From positions 2,056,501 to 2,120,500 of the forward strand of contig CP016269.1 of NCBI GenBank assembly GCA_001880285.1: a DNA stretch of 64,000 nucleotides. Reading direction: 5' to 3'. Below are positions 8,861 through 17,674 of this stretch, piece after piece (the first letter of the stretch is position 1; every line of letters begins with the position of its first letter). Below the pieces are notes generated by a model. That model saw nothing but the letters and a program-made list of their open reading frames with translations, ran no database searches and had not been told where the DNA came from. A program made the translations under genes and the position numbers. The stretch comes from Flavobacteriaceae bacterium UJ101 (GTDB lineage: Bacteria; Bacteroidota; Bacteroidia; Flavobacteriales; UJ101).

Positions 8861-9589
8861 TTATTTTATTGAAGTATAAATAGCTGATATTCCAAAAGTG
8901 AGGTTTTTATTTTTTACAGATTTAAAACCACATTTTTTGATGATTTTAACCATTTTTTCTCCATATGGAAAAGCTTCTACAGATTCAGGTAAATAAGTAT
9001 AAGCTGAATTATCTTTTGAAAAGATCCGTCCAATATTAGGCAAAATGTTTTTAGAATAAAAACCGTATAGTTGCTTCATTGGAAATTTTTCAGGTTGTGC
9101 AAATTCCAAAATGATAAAAGTTCCACCTGGTTTTAATACACGATTAATTTCAGTTAAGCCTTTTTCAAGATTTTCAAAATTTCGTACACCAAAAGAAACG
9201 GTAATAGCATCAAAAGTATCATCTTCAAATGGTAGATTTTCAGAATCTCCCTGAATCATTTCAATTCGATTTTGTAACTCTTTTTCCGTTACTTTTTTTC
9301 GTCCTACTTCTAGCATTCCTGCTGATAAATCAAGTCCGGTAATCTGAGCTTTTGTATTTTCAGCAATCATAATGGCCAAATCGCCAGTTCCGGTAGCAAT
9401 ATCTAACACCTTTTCTGCTTGCAAAGACTGAATTTGTTTTACCACCTTTTTTCTCCATTGGATATCAATTCCCATAGATAAAAAATGATTTAAAAAATCA
9501 TATTTAGGTGAAATATTATCAAACATTTCAGCTACTTGCTCCTTTTTACTTTTGTCAGACTCTTTATATGGTTTTACGTTTGTGCCCAT
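8861..9589 (-). CDS. ubiE: demethylmenaquinone methyltransferase (UbiE/MenG)
   Basis: SAM-dependent C-methyltransferase that performs the last step of menaquinone synthesis. At 242 residues it has the family length. It shows the UbiE opening ([22 protein letters not shown], residues 19-40), SAM motif [11 protein letters not shown] (61-70), DLSAGML after it, the signature [10 protein letters not shown] (post-I region) and RVLKPGG. No ubiquinone genes are present, and menB lies at 27.3 kb, so the menaquinone role (MenG) is the natural reading. It is first in a unit with porT and is preceded on the minus strand by a perfect TATCTTTG element 20 bp before the ATG. Confidence 0.97.
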   Translation of the reverse strand: MGTNVKPYKESDKSKKEQVAEMFDNISPKYDFLNHFLSMGIDIQWRKKVVKQIQSLQAEKVLDIATGTGDLAIMIAENTKAQITGLDLSAGMLEVGRKKVTEKELQNRIEMIQGDSENLPFEDDTFDAITVSFGVRNFENLEKGLTEINRVLKPGGTFIILEFAQPEKFPMKQLYGFYSKNILPNIGRIFSKDNSAYTYLPESVEAFPYGEKMVKIIKKCGFKSVKNKNLTFGISAIYTSIK

Positions 9590-9608
9590 AAATAATTGTA
9601 TAATGCTA

Positions 9609-9616
9609 CAAAGATA
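9609..9616 (-). promoter_or_regulatory. TAnnTTTG promoter element of ubiE-porT
   Basis: Minus strand reads TATCTTTG, a perfect match to the flavobacterial -7 consensus, 20 bp before the ubiE ATG. A -33 TTG is not evident. Confidence 0.6.
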
Positions 9617-9711
9617 GAATAATTTGTAAGTTAGTCCTTAGAAACTAATTTATTTTTATTTTTGAATTAAACCTTTAGGGAATTTTATAGTCAAATAAAT
9701 AAATCGAATGA

Positions 9712-10278
9712 ATGGACGATAAAGAATTAGTCAGTCTGATCGTAGAGCAAGGGAAAGTAGATGAAGGGTTTAGAGTTTTACTCAAAACTTATCAAGAACG
9801 AGTGTATTGGCATATTCGTAAGATGGTTTATGATCATGATGATGCTAATGATATTGCACAGAATACGTTTATTAAAATTTATAAGAATTTAAATAAATTT
9901 AAAGGAGATTCGAAACTCTATTCATGGATTTATAGGATTGCGACAAATGAAGCCATTACGTTTATCAATCAGAAAAAGAAACGTGATGATGTAAGTTTTG
10001 AAGATGTAAGTTATTCATTAGCTCAGAATTTAGAAGCAGATGAGTTTTTTGATGGAGATGAAATAGAAGTTCTTTTACAGCAATGTATTGCCCAATTGCC
10101 AGAACAACAAAGATTGGTTTTTCAAATGAAGTATTTTGATGATATGAAATATGAAGAAATAGCAGAAGTTTTACAAAAGTCAATAGGAGGGTTAAAAGCA
10201 AATTATCATCATGCTGTAAAAAAAATAAAAGAATTATTGGAAATGAAAACGGTTAATAATCAAAATATAATACAATGA
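9712..10278 (+). CDS. ECF-type RNA polymerase sigma-70 factor
   Basis: 188-residue sigma factor of the extracytoplasmic function group. Region 2 is visible as YDHDDANDIAQNTFIKIYKNLNKF followed by SWIYRIATNEAI (about residues 38-85), and region 4 as LPEQQRLVFQMKYFDDMKYEEIAEVLQKS with the helix-turn-helix (about 125-165). The start at 9712 is used because an ATG four bases earlier (9708) is out of frame. Its last four bases overlap the ATG of the following membrane protein, the usual layout of a sigma/anti-sigma pair. Its regulon cannot be read from this window. Confidence 0.93.
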   Translation: MDDKELVSLIVEQGKVDEGFRVLLKTYQERVYWHIRKMVYDHDDANDIAQNTFIKIYKNLNKFKGDSKLYSWIYRIATNEAITFINQKKKRDDVSFEDVSYSLAQNLEADEFFDGDEIEVLLQQCIAQLPEQQRLVFQMKYFDDMKYEEIAEVLQKSIGGLKANYHHAVKKIKELLEMKTVNNQNIIQ

Positions 10279-10625
10279 ACGATTTAGATTTTAAACATAA
10301 AAAAGAAGTTTTTAAAGTTCCTAAAAATTATTTTGAGGAATTAGAACAGAATATTTTAGCTCAAACAGTTGATGCTAAGAAAGAAAAAGTAAAAGTGATT
10401 CCATTGAAGAACAAACGTTTCTATCTCTTTTCTTCAGTGGTAGGGGTTGCAGCAAGTTTATTATTACTAATTGGAGTGTTTTTTAACTCTTCAAAACAAA
10501 CTGCAATAACAGAAAATGATATTATTACTGCTGAAAATAGTATTTATAGCACATTATTAGGTGATACAACAGTAATTTCAGATGAAGAGCTATTGAGTTA
10601 TGATACGAATTATGTTTTTGAATAG
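10275..10625 (+). CDS. putative membrane-anchored partner (anti-sigma-like) of the ECF sigma factor
   Basis: 116-residue protein translated from an ATG overlapping the sigma stop by 4 nt. A cytoplasmic N-terminal stretch of about 50 residues (VPKNYFEELEQNILAQ) precedes one transmembrane helix (about residues 50-67, FSSVVGVAASLLLLIGVFF), then a short acidic periplasmic tail. The VPKNYFEEL opening is common to small membrane partners of ECF sigma factors in Bacteroidota. It does not show a zinc-binding anti-sigma motif (HxxxCxxC), so the anti-sigma role is inferred from gene order and topology only. Confidence 0.65.
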   Translation: MNDLDFKHKKEVFKVPKNYFEELEQNILAQTVDAKKEKVKVIPLKNKRFYLFSSVVGVAASLLLLIGVFFNSSKQTAITENDIITAENSIYSTLLGDTTVISDEELLSYDTNYVFE

Positions 10626-10635
10626 AATGTACTTT

Positions 10636-11328
10636 TTATAAAAATAATCGTGCTAAATAATCATAATGCTTGCCATCAAGAATTTTCTCACATTTAAATC
10701 CTGAATTTAAAGCAAACTTTTGTAATGTATCATAGTCGATATAGACCCAAGGAAAAGCTTTCCCTTGCTCTCCTTTATACGATAATTGAAAATCAACCTC
10801 ACCATAGTAATAATCAAGTTCAGATAACATTTCTTGTGGATACATATACATAATATCAGAAGAATCAACCAGAATTTGCCCGTTTTCGTTTAAAAGTGAT
10901 TTTAAATGATGTAATAAAAAAGGAAGATTTTCTAAATAACCACAAACACCTGCTCCATTCATCATCATCAATAAAGTGTCAAATGAAGTTTCATTAAAAT
11001 CATAAATACTTTGGTGAATGGCCTTTTTTATACCTCTTTTTTTACAAATTTCTATAGCTCCTTTTGAGATGTCTAAAGCTGTAATATCCAATCCTTTTTT
11101 TTGTAAATATAAACTATGACTTCCTGCACAACATCCAATGTCGAGCGTTTTTCCTTTACTCAGATCTAAAGCACGTTGTTCTATTGGAGGCATTTCTTGA
11201 TAGGGTCTGAATAAATAAGGTACAGGTAAAATATCATCTTCAGTGATATTAGTAGAATTGATAATGTCTTCCGTATAATTTCCTTCAAAATAATCTTTTA
11301 CTGCCTTTCCAAATATATCTAGGTTCAT
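10636..11328 (-). CDS. class I SAM-dependent methyltransferase
   Basis: 230-residue Rossmann-fold methyltransferase. Motif I is TLDIGCCAGSHSLYL (residues 61-75), followed by the ribose-binding acidic residue in ITALDISKGAIEICKKRG (82-99) and motif IV-like LLMMMNGAGVCGYLENL. The substrate is unknown. It converges on the sigma/membrane-protein pair (10-bp gap) and diverges from the YkgJ-like gene, with only 18 bp between the two start codons, so their promoters must overlap the coding regions. Confidence 0.85.
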   Translation of the reverse strand: MNLDIFGKAVKDYFEGNYTEDIINSTNITEDDILPVPYLFRPYQEMPPIEQRALDLSKGKTLDIGCCAGSHSLYLQKKGLDITALDISKGAIEICKKRGIKKAIHQSIYDFNETSFDTLLMMMNGAGVCGYLENLPFLLHHLKSLLNENGQILVDSSDIMYMYPQEMLSELDYYYGEVDFQLSYKGEQGKAFPWVYIDYDTLQKFALNSGFKCEKILDGKHYDYLARLFL

Positions 11329-11346
11329 TTTTACTATTTTTGTTGT

Positions 11347-11841
11347 ATGGATGATTTGTTGCGAGCATTACCTCAAAAAGCCAAAGATAAGAAAAAGGAG
11401 CATAAAGCATTTTTAGAAAAGCTAAAAAAGAAAAAACCAAAGAAATTAGATGTCATCATGAAAGATACTCATGAATCGGTTTTTGAAGAGATAGATTGCT
11501 TGAAATGTGGGAACTGTTGTAAAACAACAGGACCTCTTCTTATTCAAAAAGATATTGAACGAATAGCAAAGTTTTTACGTTTAAAGCCACAACAGTTTAT
11601 AGCAAAATATTTGAAAATAGATGAAGATCAAGACTATGTATTTCAATCGATGCCATGTCCTTTTTTAGGAGAAGATAATTACTGTTCTATTTATGAAGTT
11701 AGGCCAAGAGCTTGTAAAGAATTTCCTCATACGGATCGTAAAAATTTCTATCAGATTAATCAATTAACACTTGAAAATGTAAAGATTTGTCCTGCTGTAT
11801 ATGAGATTTTAGAAGAAATACAAAAGAGAATATCATTATAA
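11347..11841 (+). CDS. YkgJ-family cysteine cluster protein
   Basis: 164-residue protein with the conserved cysteine pattern of the YkgJ family (putative Zn/Fe-S chelating). Cysteines are C51, C54, C57, C58 (CLKCGNCC), C104 (MPCPFLG), C113 (YCSIYEVRPRAC) and C123. The N-terminal 35 residues are extremely lysine-rich. The biochemical role of the family is unsettled. A TATTTTTG element at 11335-11342 lies only 5 bp before the ATG, which would imply a nearly leaderless mRNA if used. The gene is followed 75 bp later by yaaA. Confidence 0.85.
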   Translation: MDDLLRALPQKAKDKKKEHKAFLEKLKKKKPKKLDVIMKDTHESVFEEIDCLKCGNCCKTTGPLLIQKDIERIAKFLRLKPQQFIAKYLKIDEDQDYVFQSMPCPFLGEDNYCSIYEVRPRACKEFPHTDRKNFYQINQLTLENVKICPAVYEILEEIQKRISL

Positions 11842-11892
11842 AAGAATAGAAAGAATAAATCGAAAACATTTTTTAAGCAAACAAAAGCATTG

Positions 11893-11900
11893 TATTTTTG
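11893..11900 (+). promoter_or_regulatory. TAnnTTTG promoter element of yaaA
   Basis: TATTTTTG ends 16 bp before the chosen yaaA ATG (11917). It overlaps no coding sequence. No -33 TTG is visible. Confidence 0.4.
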
Positions 11901-11916
11901 AGTAAAATTGAAAGAT

Positions 11917-12660
11917 ATGCTCAAAGTAATATTATCACCTGCAAAGAAATTAGATTTAACAACAGATACTAGTTTAGAAAAAACACAACCTGTTTTTATT
12001 AAACAAGCTGAAAAAGTAAATGCAAAATTAAAAGAACAATCTCCTAAAGATTTAATGAAATTGATGAAGTTGTCTCAAAAATTAGGGGATTTGAACTGGG
12101 AACGTAATCAAAATTGGAGACAGAAAGGAAGTATTGCAGCTGGGTTTACTTTTGATGGTGAAGCTTATCGAGGTTTGGGAGTAAAAACTTTATCAAAAGG
12201 ACAATTAAAAACTGCACAAGAGAAGCTGTATATTCTTTCAGGATTATATGGGTTATTGAAACCTTTAGATGCTATTGATGCTTATCGTTTGGAAATGGGA
12301 ACTAAATTTGGAGTAGAAGGAACTAAAAATCTATATGAATTTTGGAAAGAAAATATTACAAAGCAAATTAATAAAGAGTTAGGGGAAGGAATTTTAGTAA
12401 ATGTTGCTTCAGATGAATATTTTAAAGCTATTGATAAAAAAGCTTTAAAAGCCAATATTATTACATGTCATTTTAAAGATTATAAAGACGAAAAATTGAA
12501 AACAATCATGGTGTATGCAAAAAAAGCACGTGGAATGATGGCACGTTATATTATTGAAAATAATATTAAAGAATTAGAGGATTTAAAAAAGTTTAATTAC
12601 GAAAGATATGCCTTTGATTCTAATCTCTCTACAGAAACGGATTATGTTTTTACACGATAA
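11917..12660 (+). CDS. yaaA: peroxide stress protein YaaA (DUF328)
   Basis: 247-residue YaaA/DUF328 protein. In E. coli it lowers intracellular free iron during hydrogen peroxide stress and is a DNA-binding protein. The start at the ATG on 11917 gives MLKVILSPAKKLD, matching the family's opening; an in-frame TTG three codons upstream is less likely. Further family blocks are LMKLSQKLGDLNWERNQNW, AGFTFDGEAYRGL, LYILSGLYGLLKPLD and VYAKKARGMMARYI near the C-terminus. The gene stands alone behind its own -7 element. Confidence 0.93.
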   Translation: MLKVILSPAKKLDLTTDTSLEKTQPVFIKQAEKVNAKLKEQSPKDLMKLMKLSQKLGDLNWERNQNWRQKGSIAAGFTFDGEAYRGLGVKTLSKGQLKTAQEKLYILSGLYGLLKPLDAIDAYRLEMGTKFGVEGTKNLYEFWKENITKQINKELGEGILVNVASDEYFKAIDKKALKANIITCHFKDYKDEKLKTIMVYAKKARGMMARYIIENNIKELEDLKKFNYERYAFDSNLSTETDYVFTR

Positions 12661-12730
12661 TAAATTTTATAAATTATAATTCTATAATTAGAGTAAAGTA
12701 ACGCTTTTTAGGATAAAAGAAGGAATTAAA

Positions 12731-12760
12731 TTGTTCTGTTGAAAAAAAAACGTAACTTTG
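12731..12760 (+). promoter_or_regulatory. complete flavobacterial promoter of the zapB-like/zapA unit
   Basis: TTG at 12731-12733 and TAACTTTG at 12753-12760 are separated by 19 bp, matching the TTG-N(17-23)-TAnnTTTG consensus. The next ATG is 30 bp downstream at 12791. Best-formed promoter in the window. Confidence 0.7.
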
Positions 12761-12790
12761 TATTTAGTTAGAATTTCAGTCTAATCATTA

Positions 12791-13090
12791 ATGGAATCGG
12801 CAAAAGAACTCTATAAGATATTAGAAAATAAGATCTTAAATTTATTAAAAGAAAATAAAGAGATAAAAGGTCAAGTGATTGATTTAGAGCGTGAAATTGT
12901 TTTTTTAAAGGAAAAACTTTCCGAGCAGAGAATTCATAATGAAGAACTGAAGGATAAAAATGAAGTACTGAAAATAGCCAGTGCTGTAGGTGGAAATAAA
13001 GAGCACAGACGATTAATGAAAAATAAAGTCAATGGTCTGGTCAAAGAAATAGATAGATGCATTAAGTTGATTGATTATACCGATAGGTGA
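12791..13090 (+). CDS. small coiled-coil protein upstream of zapA
   Basis: 99-residue protein that is almost entirely a predicted coiled coil, with heptads running from about residue 5 to 65 (ILENKILNLLKENKEIKGQV and VFLKEKLSEQRIHNEELKDK), then a basic tail. Its stop overlaps the zapA ATG (TGATG), so the two are translationally coupled. A division-related, ZapB-like or ZapA-partner role is a reasonable inference from position and architecture. No sequence motif proves it. Confidence 0.75.
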   Translation: MESAKELYKILENKILNLLKENKEIKGQVIDLEREIVFLKEKLSEQRIHNEELKDKNEVLKIASAVGGNKEHRRLMKNKVNGLVKEIDRCIKLIDYTDR

Positions 13091-13380
13091 TGCAAGATGA
13101 AAAAATAAAAATAAAGATTAACGTCGCCGGTAGATTATATCCTTTAACTATTGCACCCGCTGAGGAAGAAGCCGTTCGTATGGCCGGAAAAAACCTCAAT
13201 GATATGATTAAGCAGTTTGAGAAAAACTATGATATTCGAGATAAGCAAGATGTTTTATCTATGTGTGCATTGATGTTATCTTCGAAAATTGAATTAGGGG
13301 GATATCAAAACAAACAAAATGACCAGGATGAAAAAGAAAAATTGACTGCGTTAATTGATTTGATTGATCAGAATACATAA
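13090..13380 (+). CDS. zapA: cell division protein ZapA
   Basis: 96-residue ZapA, which binds FtsZ and cross-links protofilaments at the division ring. The ATG at 13090 overlaps the preceding stop by one base; a GTG one codon earlier is also possible. The N-terminal globular part reads IKINVAGRLYPLTIAPAEEEAVRMAGKNLND, the standard ZapA opening, and the C-terminal helix (LSMCALMLSSKIELG onward) is the dimerising coiled coil. The 6S-like RNA and rny follow, as in other Flavobacteriia. Confidence 0.93.
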   Translation: MQDEKIKIKINVAGRLYPLTIAPAEEEAVRMAGKNLNDMIKQFEKNYDIRDKQDVLSMCALMLSSKIELGGYQNKQNDQDEKEKLTALIDLIDQNT

Positions 13381-13387
13381 GACGTTC

Positions 13388-13406
13388 TTTTCTCTTTTAG
13401 AGAAAA
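13388..13406 (+). terminator. short perfect hairpin after zapA
   Basis: TTTTCTCT / AGAGAAAA form an 8-bp stem with a 3-nt loop, beginning 8 bp after the zapA stop. It is followed by an A-rich stretch rather than a T run, so it is a weak terminator or processing element at the upstream boundary of the RNA gene. Confidence 0.35.
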
Positions 13407-13420
13407 TAAAATAGTAGCAT

Positions 13421-13596
13421 ATCCTGCATTGGTTCTAACTTATTAAGTAAATTCAACACCAATTACTTAACCGAGTAAGTAGTTCTCTGGAAAGCAAGCC
13501 GTAATCTTTGGATTCAGCGGATCCTTGAATGAGACTTTAGCTCAAATCCTATTTTTTAGGAGTTTACGAAACTTAGAATAGATGCAGGTTTTTTTA
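13421..13596 (+). ncRNA. ssrS: 6S RNA candidate (6S-Flavo type)
   Basis: A 240-bp gap between zapA and rny holds a strongly structured element with no reading frame. A long-range terminal stem is formed by CCTGCAT (13423-13429) with ATGCAGG (13582-13588), extended by TTCTAA (13433-13438) with TTAGAA (13573-13578), and is followed at once by seven T (13589-13595), an intrinsic terminator signature. Inside are further helices: TTAAGTAA/TTACTTAA (13443-13470), ATTCA/TGAAT near 13513-13530 and TCCTA/TAGGA near 13547-13562. A closed rod of about 170 nt directly downstream of zapA is the position and shape of 6S RNA, which sequesters housekeeping RNA polymerase. The identity rests on context and folding by eye, not on a covariance search. 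Confidence 0.75.
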
Positions 13597-13624
13597 TTAA
13601 ATAAATATAAATATATATATAGAC

Positions 13625-15199
13625 ATGGAACCAATAAGTATTATTATCGGTATACTAGTAGGCCTAGTAATAGGATTAGGAATAGCATATACATTGCTTA
13701 AAAATACCATTAGAAAATCAAGTCAAGATTTGATTTCTAAATCAGAAAGTAAAGCAAAAGGAATTGTTCGTGACGCACAGAAAGATGCAGAAACGATCAA
13801 AAAAGAAAAAATATTACAAGCAAAAGAAAAGTTTATCGAATTAAAAGCAAAACATGAGCAATCGGTAAACCAACGAGAAAAGAAAATGGTAGATGCTGAA
13901 AAACGCATTAAAGATAAAGAGCATAAATTAAATGAAGATTTAAAAAATAATAAAAGAGTTACAGCAGATCTTGAAAAGAAAACAAAAGATTATAACAATC
14001 GATTGGATGTTCTAAAAATTCGTCAAGAAGAGGTTGAAGGAGCTTATAAAGAACATGTTGAAGCATTAGAAAGAATTTCAGGATATTCCGCAGAAGAAGC
14101 AAAAGCAGAATTAGTACAAGCTTTAAAAGAAGAAGCACGTACCAATGCACAAGCATTTGTTCAAGAAACGATGGAAGAAGCTCAAATGACAGCTAAAAAA
14201 GAAGCTCAGAAAATTGTTTTGAATACCATTCAACGTGTAGGTACAGAACAAGCAATTGAAAATGCTGTTTCAGTATTTAACATAGAATCAGATGATATAA
14301 AAGGTCGAATTATTGGACGTGAAGGACGAAATATTCGTGCTATTGAGGCTGCTACCGGAGTAGAAATTATTGTAGACGATACTCCTGAAGCGATTTTGTT
14401 ATCATGTTTTGATCCAGTTCGACGTGAAATTGCACGTTTATCGTTACACCGTTTGGTTTCTGATGGACGTATACACCCAGCTCGAATTGAAGAAATTGTT
14501 TCAAAAACAAAAAAACAAATTGATGAAGAAATTATAGAAGTTGGAAAACGTACGGCTATTGATTTAGGAATTCATGGATTACATCCTGAATTAATTAAAC
14601 AAGTGGGACGTATGAAATACCGATCTTCTTATGGGCAAAATTTATTACAACACTCTCGTGAAGTAGCCAACTTATGTGCAATCATGGCTTCTGAATTAGG
14701 TTTAAATGCAAAAGTAGCTAAGAGAGCGGGGCTTTTACATGATATAGGGAAAGTTCCTGAAACAGAATCTGAAATGCCACACGCATTATTAGGAATGCAG
14801 TGGGCTGAAAAATATGGAGAGAAGAAGGATGTTTGTAATGCGATTGGAGCTCACCATGATGAGATTGAAATGACTTCATTGATTTCTCCTATTGTTCAGG
14901 TTTGTGATGCGATTTCAGGAGCACGCCCTGGTGCACGTCGTCAAGTAATGGAATCATATATTCAACGTTTAAAAGATTTGGAAAATATTGCTTTAAGTTA
15001 TGATGGTGTAACCAATGCCTATGCTATTCAAGCAGGTAGAGAGCTTCGTGTAATGGTTGAAAGTGAAAAAGTTGATGATACCAAAGCGGGAACGTTATCA
15101 TTTGATATCTCTCAACGTATTCAAAATGAATTAACATATCCAGGACAAGTTAGAGTGACTGTAATTCGTGAAACGAGAGCAGTTAATGTAGCAAAATAA
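13625..15199 (+). CDS. rny: ribonuclease Y
   Basis: Membrane-anchored endoribonuclease initiating mRNA decay, 524 residues as usual. An N-terminal transmembrane helix (residues 4-25) is followed by a long Lys/Glu/Ala coiled coil (about 30-200), a KH domain with [15 protein letters not shown] (about 225-240), and an HD domain whose HD pair is in LLHDIGK (H372, D373). The conserved C-terminal [11 protein letters not shown] block is present. A TGAC/ATGACTT hairpin terminator lies 22 bp after the stop. The 6S-like RNA is immediately upstream and would be separately transcribed. Confidence 0.97.
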   Translation: MEPISIIIGILVGLVIGLGIAYTLLKNTIRKSSQDLISKSESKAKGIVRDAQKDAETIKKEKILQAKEKFIELKAKHEQSVNQREKKMVDAEKRIKDKEHKLNEDLKNNKRVTADLEKKTKDYNNRLDVLKIRQEEVEGAYKEHVEALERISGYSAEEAKAELVQALKEEARTNAQAFVQETMEEAQMTAKKEAQKIVLNTIQRVGTEQAIENAVSVFNIESDDIKGRIIGREGRNIRAIEAATGVEIIVDDTPEAILLSCFDPVRREIARLSLHRLVSDGRIHPARIEEIVSKTKKQIDEEIIEVGKRTAIDLGIHGLHPELIKQVGRMKYRSSYGQNLLQHSREVANLCAIMASELGLNAKVAKRAGLLHDIGKVPETESEMPHALLGMQWAEKYGEKKDVCNAIGAHHDEIEMTSLISPIVQVCDAISGARPGARRQVMESYIQRLKDLENIALSYDGVTNAYAIQAGRELRVMVESEKVDDTKAGTLSFDISQRIQNELTYPGQVRVTVIRETRAVNVAK

Positions 15200-15220
15200 A
15201 AATTATTTAAAATAAAATAA

Positions 15221-15258
15221 AAGTCATCTTAAATATATTTTAGGATGACTTTTTTTAT
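15221..15258 (+). terminator. intrinsic terminator of rny
   Basis: AAGTCATC ... GATGACTT stem with an AT-rich, partly paired loop, followed by a run of T. Confidence 0.8.
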
Positions 15259-15336
15259 GAAATTATATAAAGAAATTTAAGAGAATGTTAGGAGAAGAAA
15301 TAGAGGAAGTGCGTAAAACTTATTAAATTTGTTATC

Positions 15337-15660
15337 ATGTTTTTAGTGTTTCGTTACATATTGGCTAAAAATGTTGCTGCAATGGCTTTGTGGCCTTTTA
15401 TTATTCTTCGTAATCGAGATTTGAAGTACAATCAGAGATTGCTTAACCATGAGAAAATTCATTTGCGACAACAACTTGAATTATTAGTGATTTTCTTTTA
15501 TTTGTGGTATGGAATTGAGTTTTTGGTTCATTTTTTTCGATACAAGGATCAGTACACAGCTTATAGAAGAATTTCTTTTGAACGAGAGGCTTATGAAAAC
15601 GATGAAAATCTAAATTACCTAAAAAAAAGAACCCTATGGAGTTTTCTGAACTATATGTGA
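15337..15660 (+). CDS. small membrane-associated HExxH-type protein
   Basis: 107-residue protein of a family widespread in Bacteroidota and usually left as hypothetical. The motif NHEKIHLRQQ gives H38-E39-x-x-H42, the zincin HExxH pattern, followed by one hydrophobic segment (LLVIFFYLWYGIEFLVHFF, about residues 49-67) and then SFEREAYEN with glutamates near 83-85 that could be the third zinc ligand. This is the M56-like 'minigluzincin' arrangement on a single helix pair. Peptidase activity is not shown. It overlaps the next gene by 25 nt in another frame, so they are co-translated. Confidence 0.7.
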   Translation: MFLVFRYILAKNVAAMALWPFIILRNRDLKYNQRLLNHEKIHLRQQLELLVIFFYLWYGIEFLVHFFRYKDQYTAYRRISFEREAYENDENLNYLKKRTLWSFLNYM

Positions 15661-16598
15661 AATGGAATAAAGAAATTGAAATCCCTATACAAGAAGTTAT
15701 ATTACCCGTTTTTTTAGAAAAAAAGGTTCATGTTTGTGTTAAACGAGAAGATTTAAATCATCAATATATTTCGGGAAACAAATTACGAAAGTTAAAATAT
15801 AATATTCTGAAAGCTTCAGAATTAAATGAAGATACATTATTAACTTTCGGAGGTGCTTTTTCTAATCATATTTTAGCAACAGCTTCGGCCGGTTATGAAA
15901 GTGGTTTTAAAACAATTGGTGTTATTAGAGGAGATGAATTAGAAGAGCGATTAGAAGAAGTTTTAGAAGAGAATGAAACTTTGAAATTAGCTCATCATTT
16001 TGGAATGCAATTTTATTTTGTGTCCAGGGAAGATTATCGACAGAAAGAAGACCCCGTTTTTATAGAAAAGCTAAGGGAAAAGTTTGGAACATTTTACATG
16101 ATTCCAGAAGGGGGAACAAATGATTTAGCTGTAAAAGGAACAGAGGAAATTTTAAAAGATGCTCCTCAAACATATAATTTTGATTATATAACCTGTGCTA
16201 TGGGAACAGGAGGTACCATTTCAGGGATAATTAACGCTTCTCAAAAACATCAAACCGTTTTAGGGTTTCCAGCATTAAAAGAATCTGCATTTTTTGAAGC
16301 GGTTATAGATCAATATACTTTAAAGAGAAATTATAATATCATAACAGATTATCATTTTGGAGGTTTTGCAAAATATAATGAAGAACTAATTCGTTTTATT
16401 AATGATGTTAAAATGAAAACACAATTACCTTTAGATCCTATTTATACAGGAAAAATGTTTTATGGTTTGGTAGATATGGTAAAAAACGATTATTTTGAAG
16501 AAAATTCTCGAATTTTAATGATTCATACAGGAGGATTACAAGGAATTAAAGGGTTTAATGAAAAACTAAAAAGAAAAAACCAAATTTTGATTAAATAA
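15636..16598 (+). CDS. PLP-dependent 1-aminocyclopropane-1-carboxylate deaminase / D-cysteine desulfhydrase-like enzyme
   Basis: 320-residue fold-type II PLP enzyme. The Schiff-base lysine is in YISGNKLRKLKY (K49), followed by TFGGAFSNHILATA (about 72-85), which binds the substrate carboxylate, and a glycine-rich phosphate loop AMGTGGTISGI (about 188-198). In this family members deaminate ACC or D-cysteine; the short Bacteroidota form is generally annotated without a proven substrate. The ATG at 15636 lies inside the end of the previous gene. The glucosaminidase starts 10 bp after its stop, suggesting one transcript. Confidence 0.88.
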   Translation: MEFSELYVKWNKEIEIPIQEVILPVFLEKKVHVCVKREDLNHQYISGNKLRKLKYNILKASELNEDTLLTFGGAFSNHILATASAGYESGFKTIGVIRGDELEERLEEVLEENETLKLAHHFGMQFYFVSREDYRQKEDPVFIEKLREKFGTFYMIPEGGTNDLAVKGTEEILKDAPQTYNFDYITCAMGTGGTISGIINASQKHQTVLGFPALKESAFFEAVIDQYTLKRNYNIITDYHFGGFAKYNEELIRFINDVKMKTQLPLDPIYTGKMFYGLVDMVKNDYFEENSRILMIHTGGLQGIKGFNEKLKRKNQILIK

Positions 16599-16608
16599 AA
16601 GATAATAA

Positions 16609-17607
16609 ATGAAAAAGTATACAGTAATTTTTTTATTAATAGGAACTTTTATCAATGCACAATCTTCTGCTGAGACCTATATAAAACGTTTTGCAAAAAC
16701 TGCGGTAGGTGAAATGGAAAAGTATGGTATACCGGCAAGTATTACGTTAGCTCAAGGGATGTTAGAATCAGGCTATGGAAATAGTGATTTAGCAAATCGT
16801 TCTAATAATCATTTTGGAATTAAATGTCATTCTTCATGGACAGGAGAAAGGGTATATCATGATGATGATGCAAAAGGAGAATGTTTTCGAAAGTATGAAT
16901 CACCTTGGTGGTCGTATCGAGATCATTCAAAGTTTTTACAGAAAAAACGTTATCAAGGCTTATATCAGTACGATCAAAAAGATTATAAATCATGGGCGAG
17001 AGGTTTAAAAAAAGCAGGTTATGCAACAAACCCTAAATACCCAGAATTGTTAATTTCTAAAATTGAAAAATACCAATTATGGCGTTATGATTATATGACA
17101 AATCAAAATATTGATGGAGAATTAGACGGAGCTTTAGCTGCTACATTTAAGCAGGGAGGAAATACACCTCCACCTGTAGTTCCTACTACACCAACAACTC
17201 CAGTTGTTACGAAACCTGTTACTCCAACGAAACCTGTAGTGAGTAATGAACCTCATACTGTTCACAAACACCGAACAGGTAAATTACCTTATGTAATTGC
17301 TAGAAATGGTGATACTTGGGATAAAATTGCGGCTGAAATGGATATTAAAATTAAAAAATTAGTAGAATATAATGATGTAGCAATAGATCGGGCTGTTATT
17401 CCAGGACAATATATATTTTTGAAAAAGAAAAAATCCAGAGCAAAAGAAAAATATCATACTGTACAACCAGGAGAAGATATGTATCGAATTGCTCAAAAAC
17501 ATGGTGTTCGTCTTGGGAAACTATATGAGAAGAATTTAATGCGAATAGGAGAACAACCTAATGTAGGTGATGTAATCTACTTGAAAAAGAAGAAAAAAAA
17601 GAAGTAA
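16609..17607 (+). CDS. exported LysM-containing glucosaminidase (GH73-like)
   Basis: 332-residue peptidoglycan hydrolase. Signal peptide MKKYTVIFLLIGTFINAQ, then a glucosaminidase/FlgJ-type domain (about 25-165) with the catalytic Glu in LAQGMLESGYGNSDLA (E53) and the SNNHFGIKC motif (65-73). A Pro/Thr linker (about 183-213) leads to two LysM modules, one from about 232 (RNGDTWDKIAAEMDIKIKKL) and one from about 287 (VQPGEDMYRIAQKHGVRLGK), ending in a Lys-rich tail. It would cleave peptidoglycan in the periplasm, binding GlcNAc chains through LysM. Confidence 0.93.
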   Translation: MKKYTVIFLLIGTFINAQSSAETYIKRFAKTAVGEMEKYGIPASITLAQGMLESGYGNSDLANRSNNHFGIKCHSSWTGERVYHDDDAKGECFRKYESPWWSYRDHSKFLQKKRYQGLYQYDQKDYKSWARGLKKAGYATNPKYPELLISKIEKYQLWRYDYMTNQNIDGELDGALAATFKQGGNTPPPVVPTTPTTPVVTKPVTPTKPVVSNEPHTVHKHRTGKLPYVIARNGDTWDKIAAEMDIKIKKLVEYNDVAIDRAVIPGQYIFLKKKKSRAKEKYHTVQPGEDMYRIAQKHGVRLGKLYEKNLMRIGEQPNVGDVIYLKKKKKKK

Positions 17608-17633
17608 CGTAATTGAATGATAAAGAAATAGTA

Positions 17634-17663
17634 TCTAATATACTAATGTCTAACATACTAATA
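17634..17663. repeat. two imperfect 15-bp tandem repeats before hemL
   Basis: TCTAATATACTAATG (17634-17648) is followed directly by TCTAACATACTAATA (17649-17663), 13 of 15 positions identical, 12 bp before the hemL ATG. Confidence 0.6.
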
Positions 17664-17674
17664 CACTATTAATT

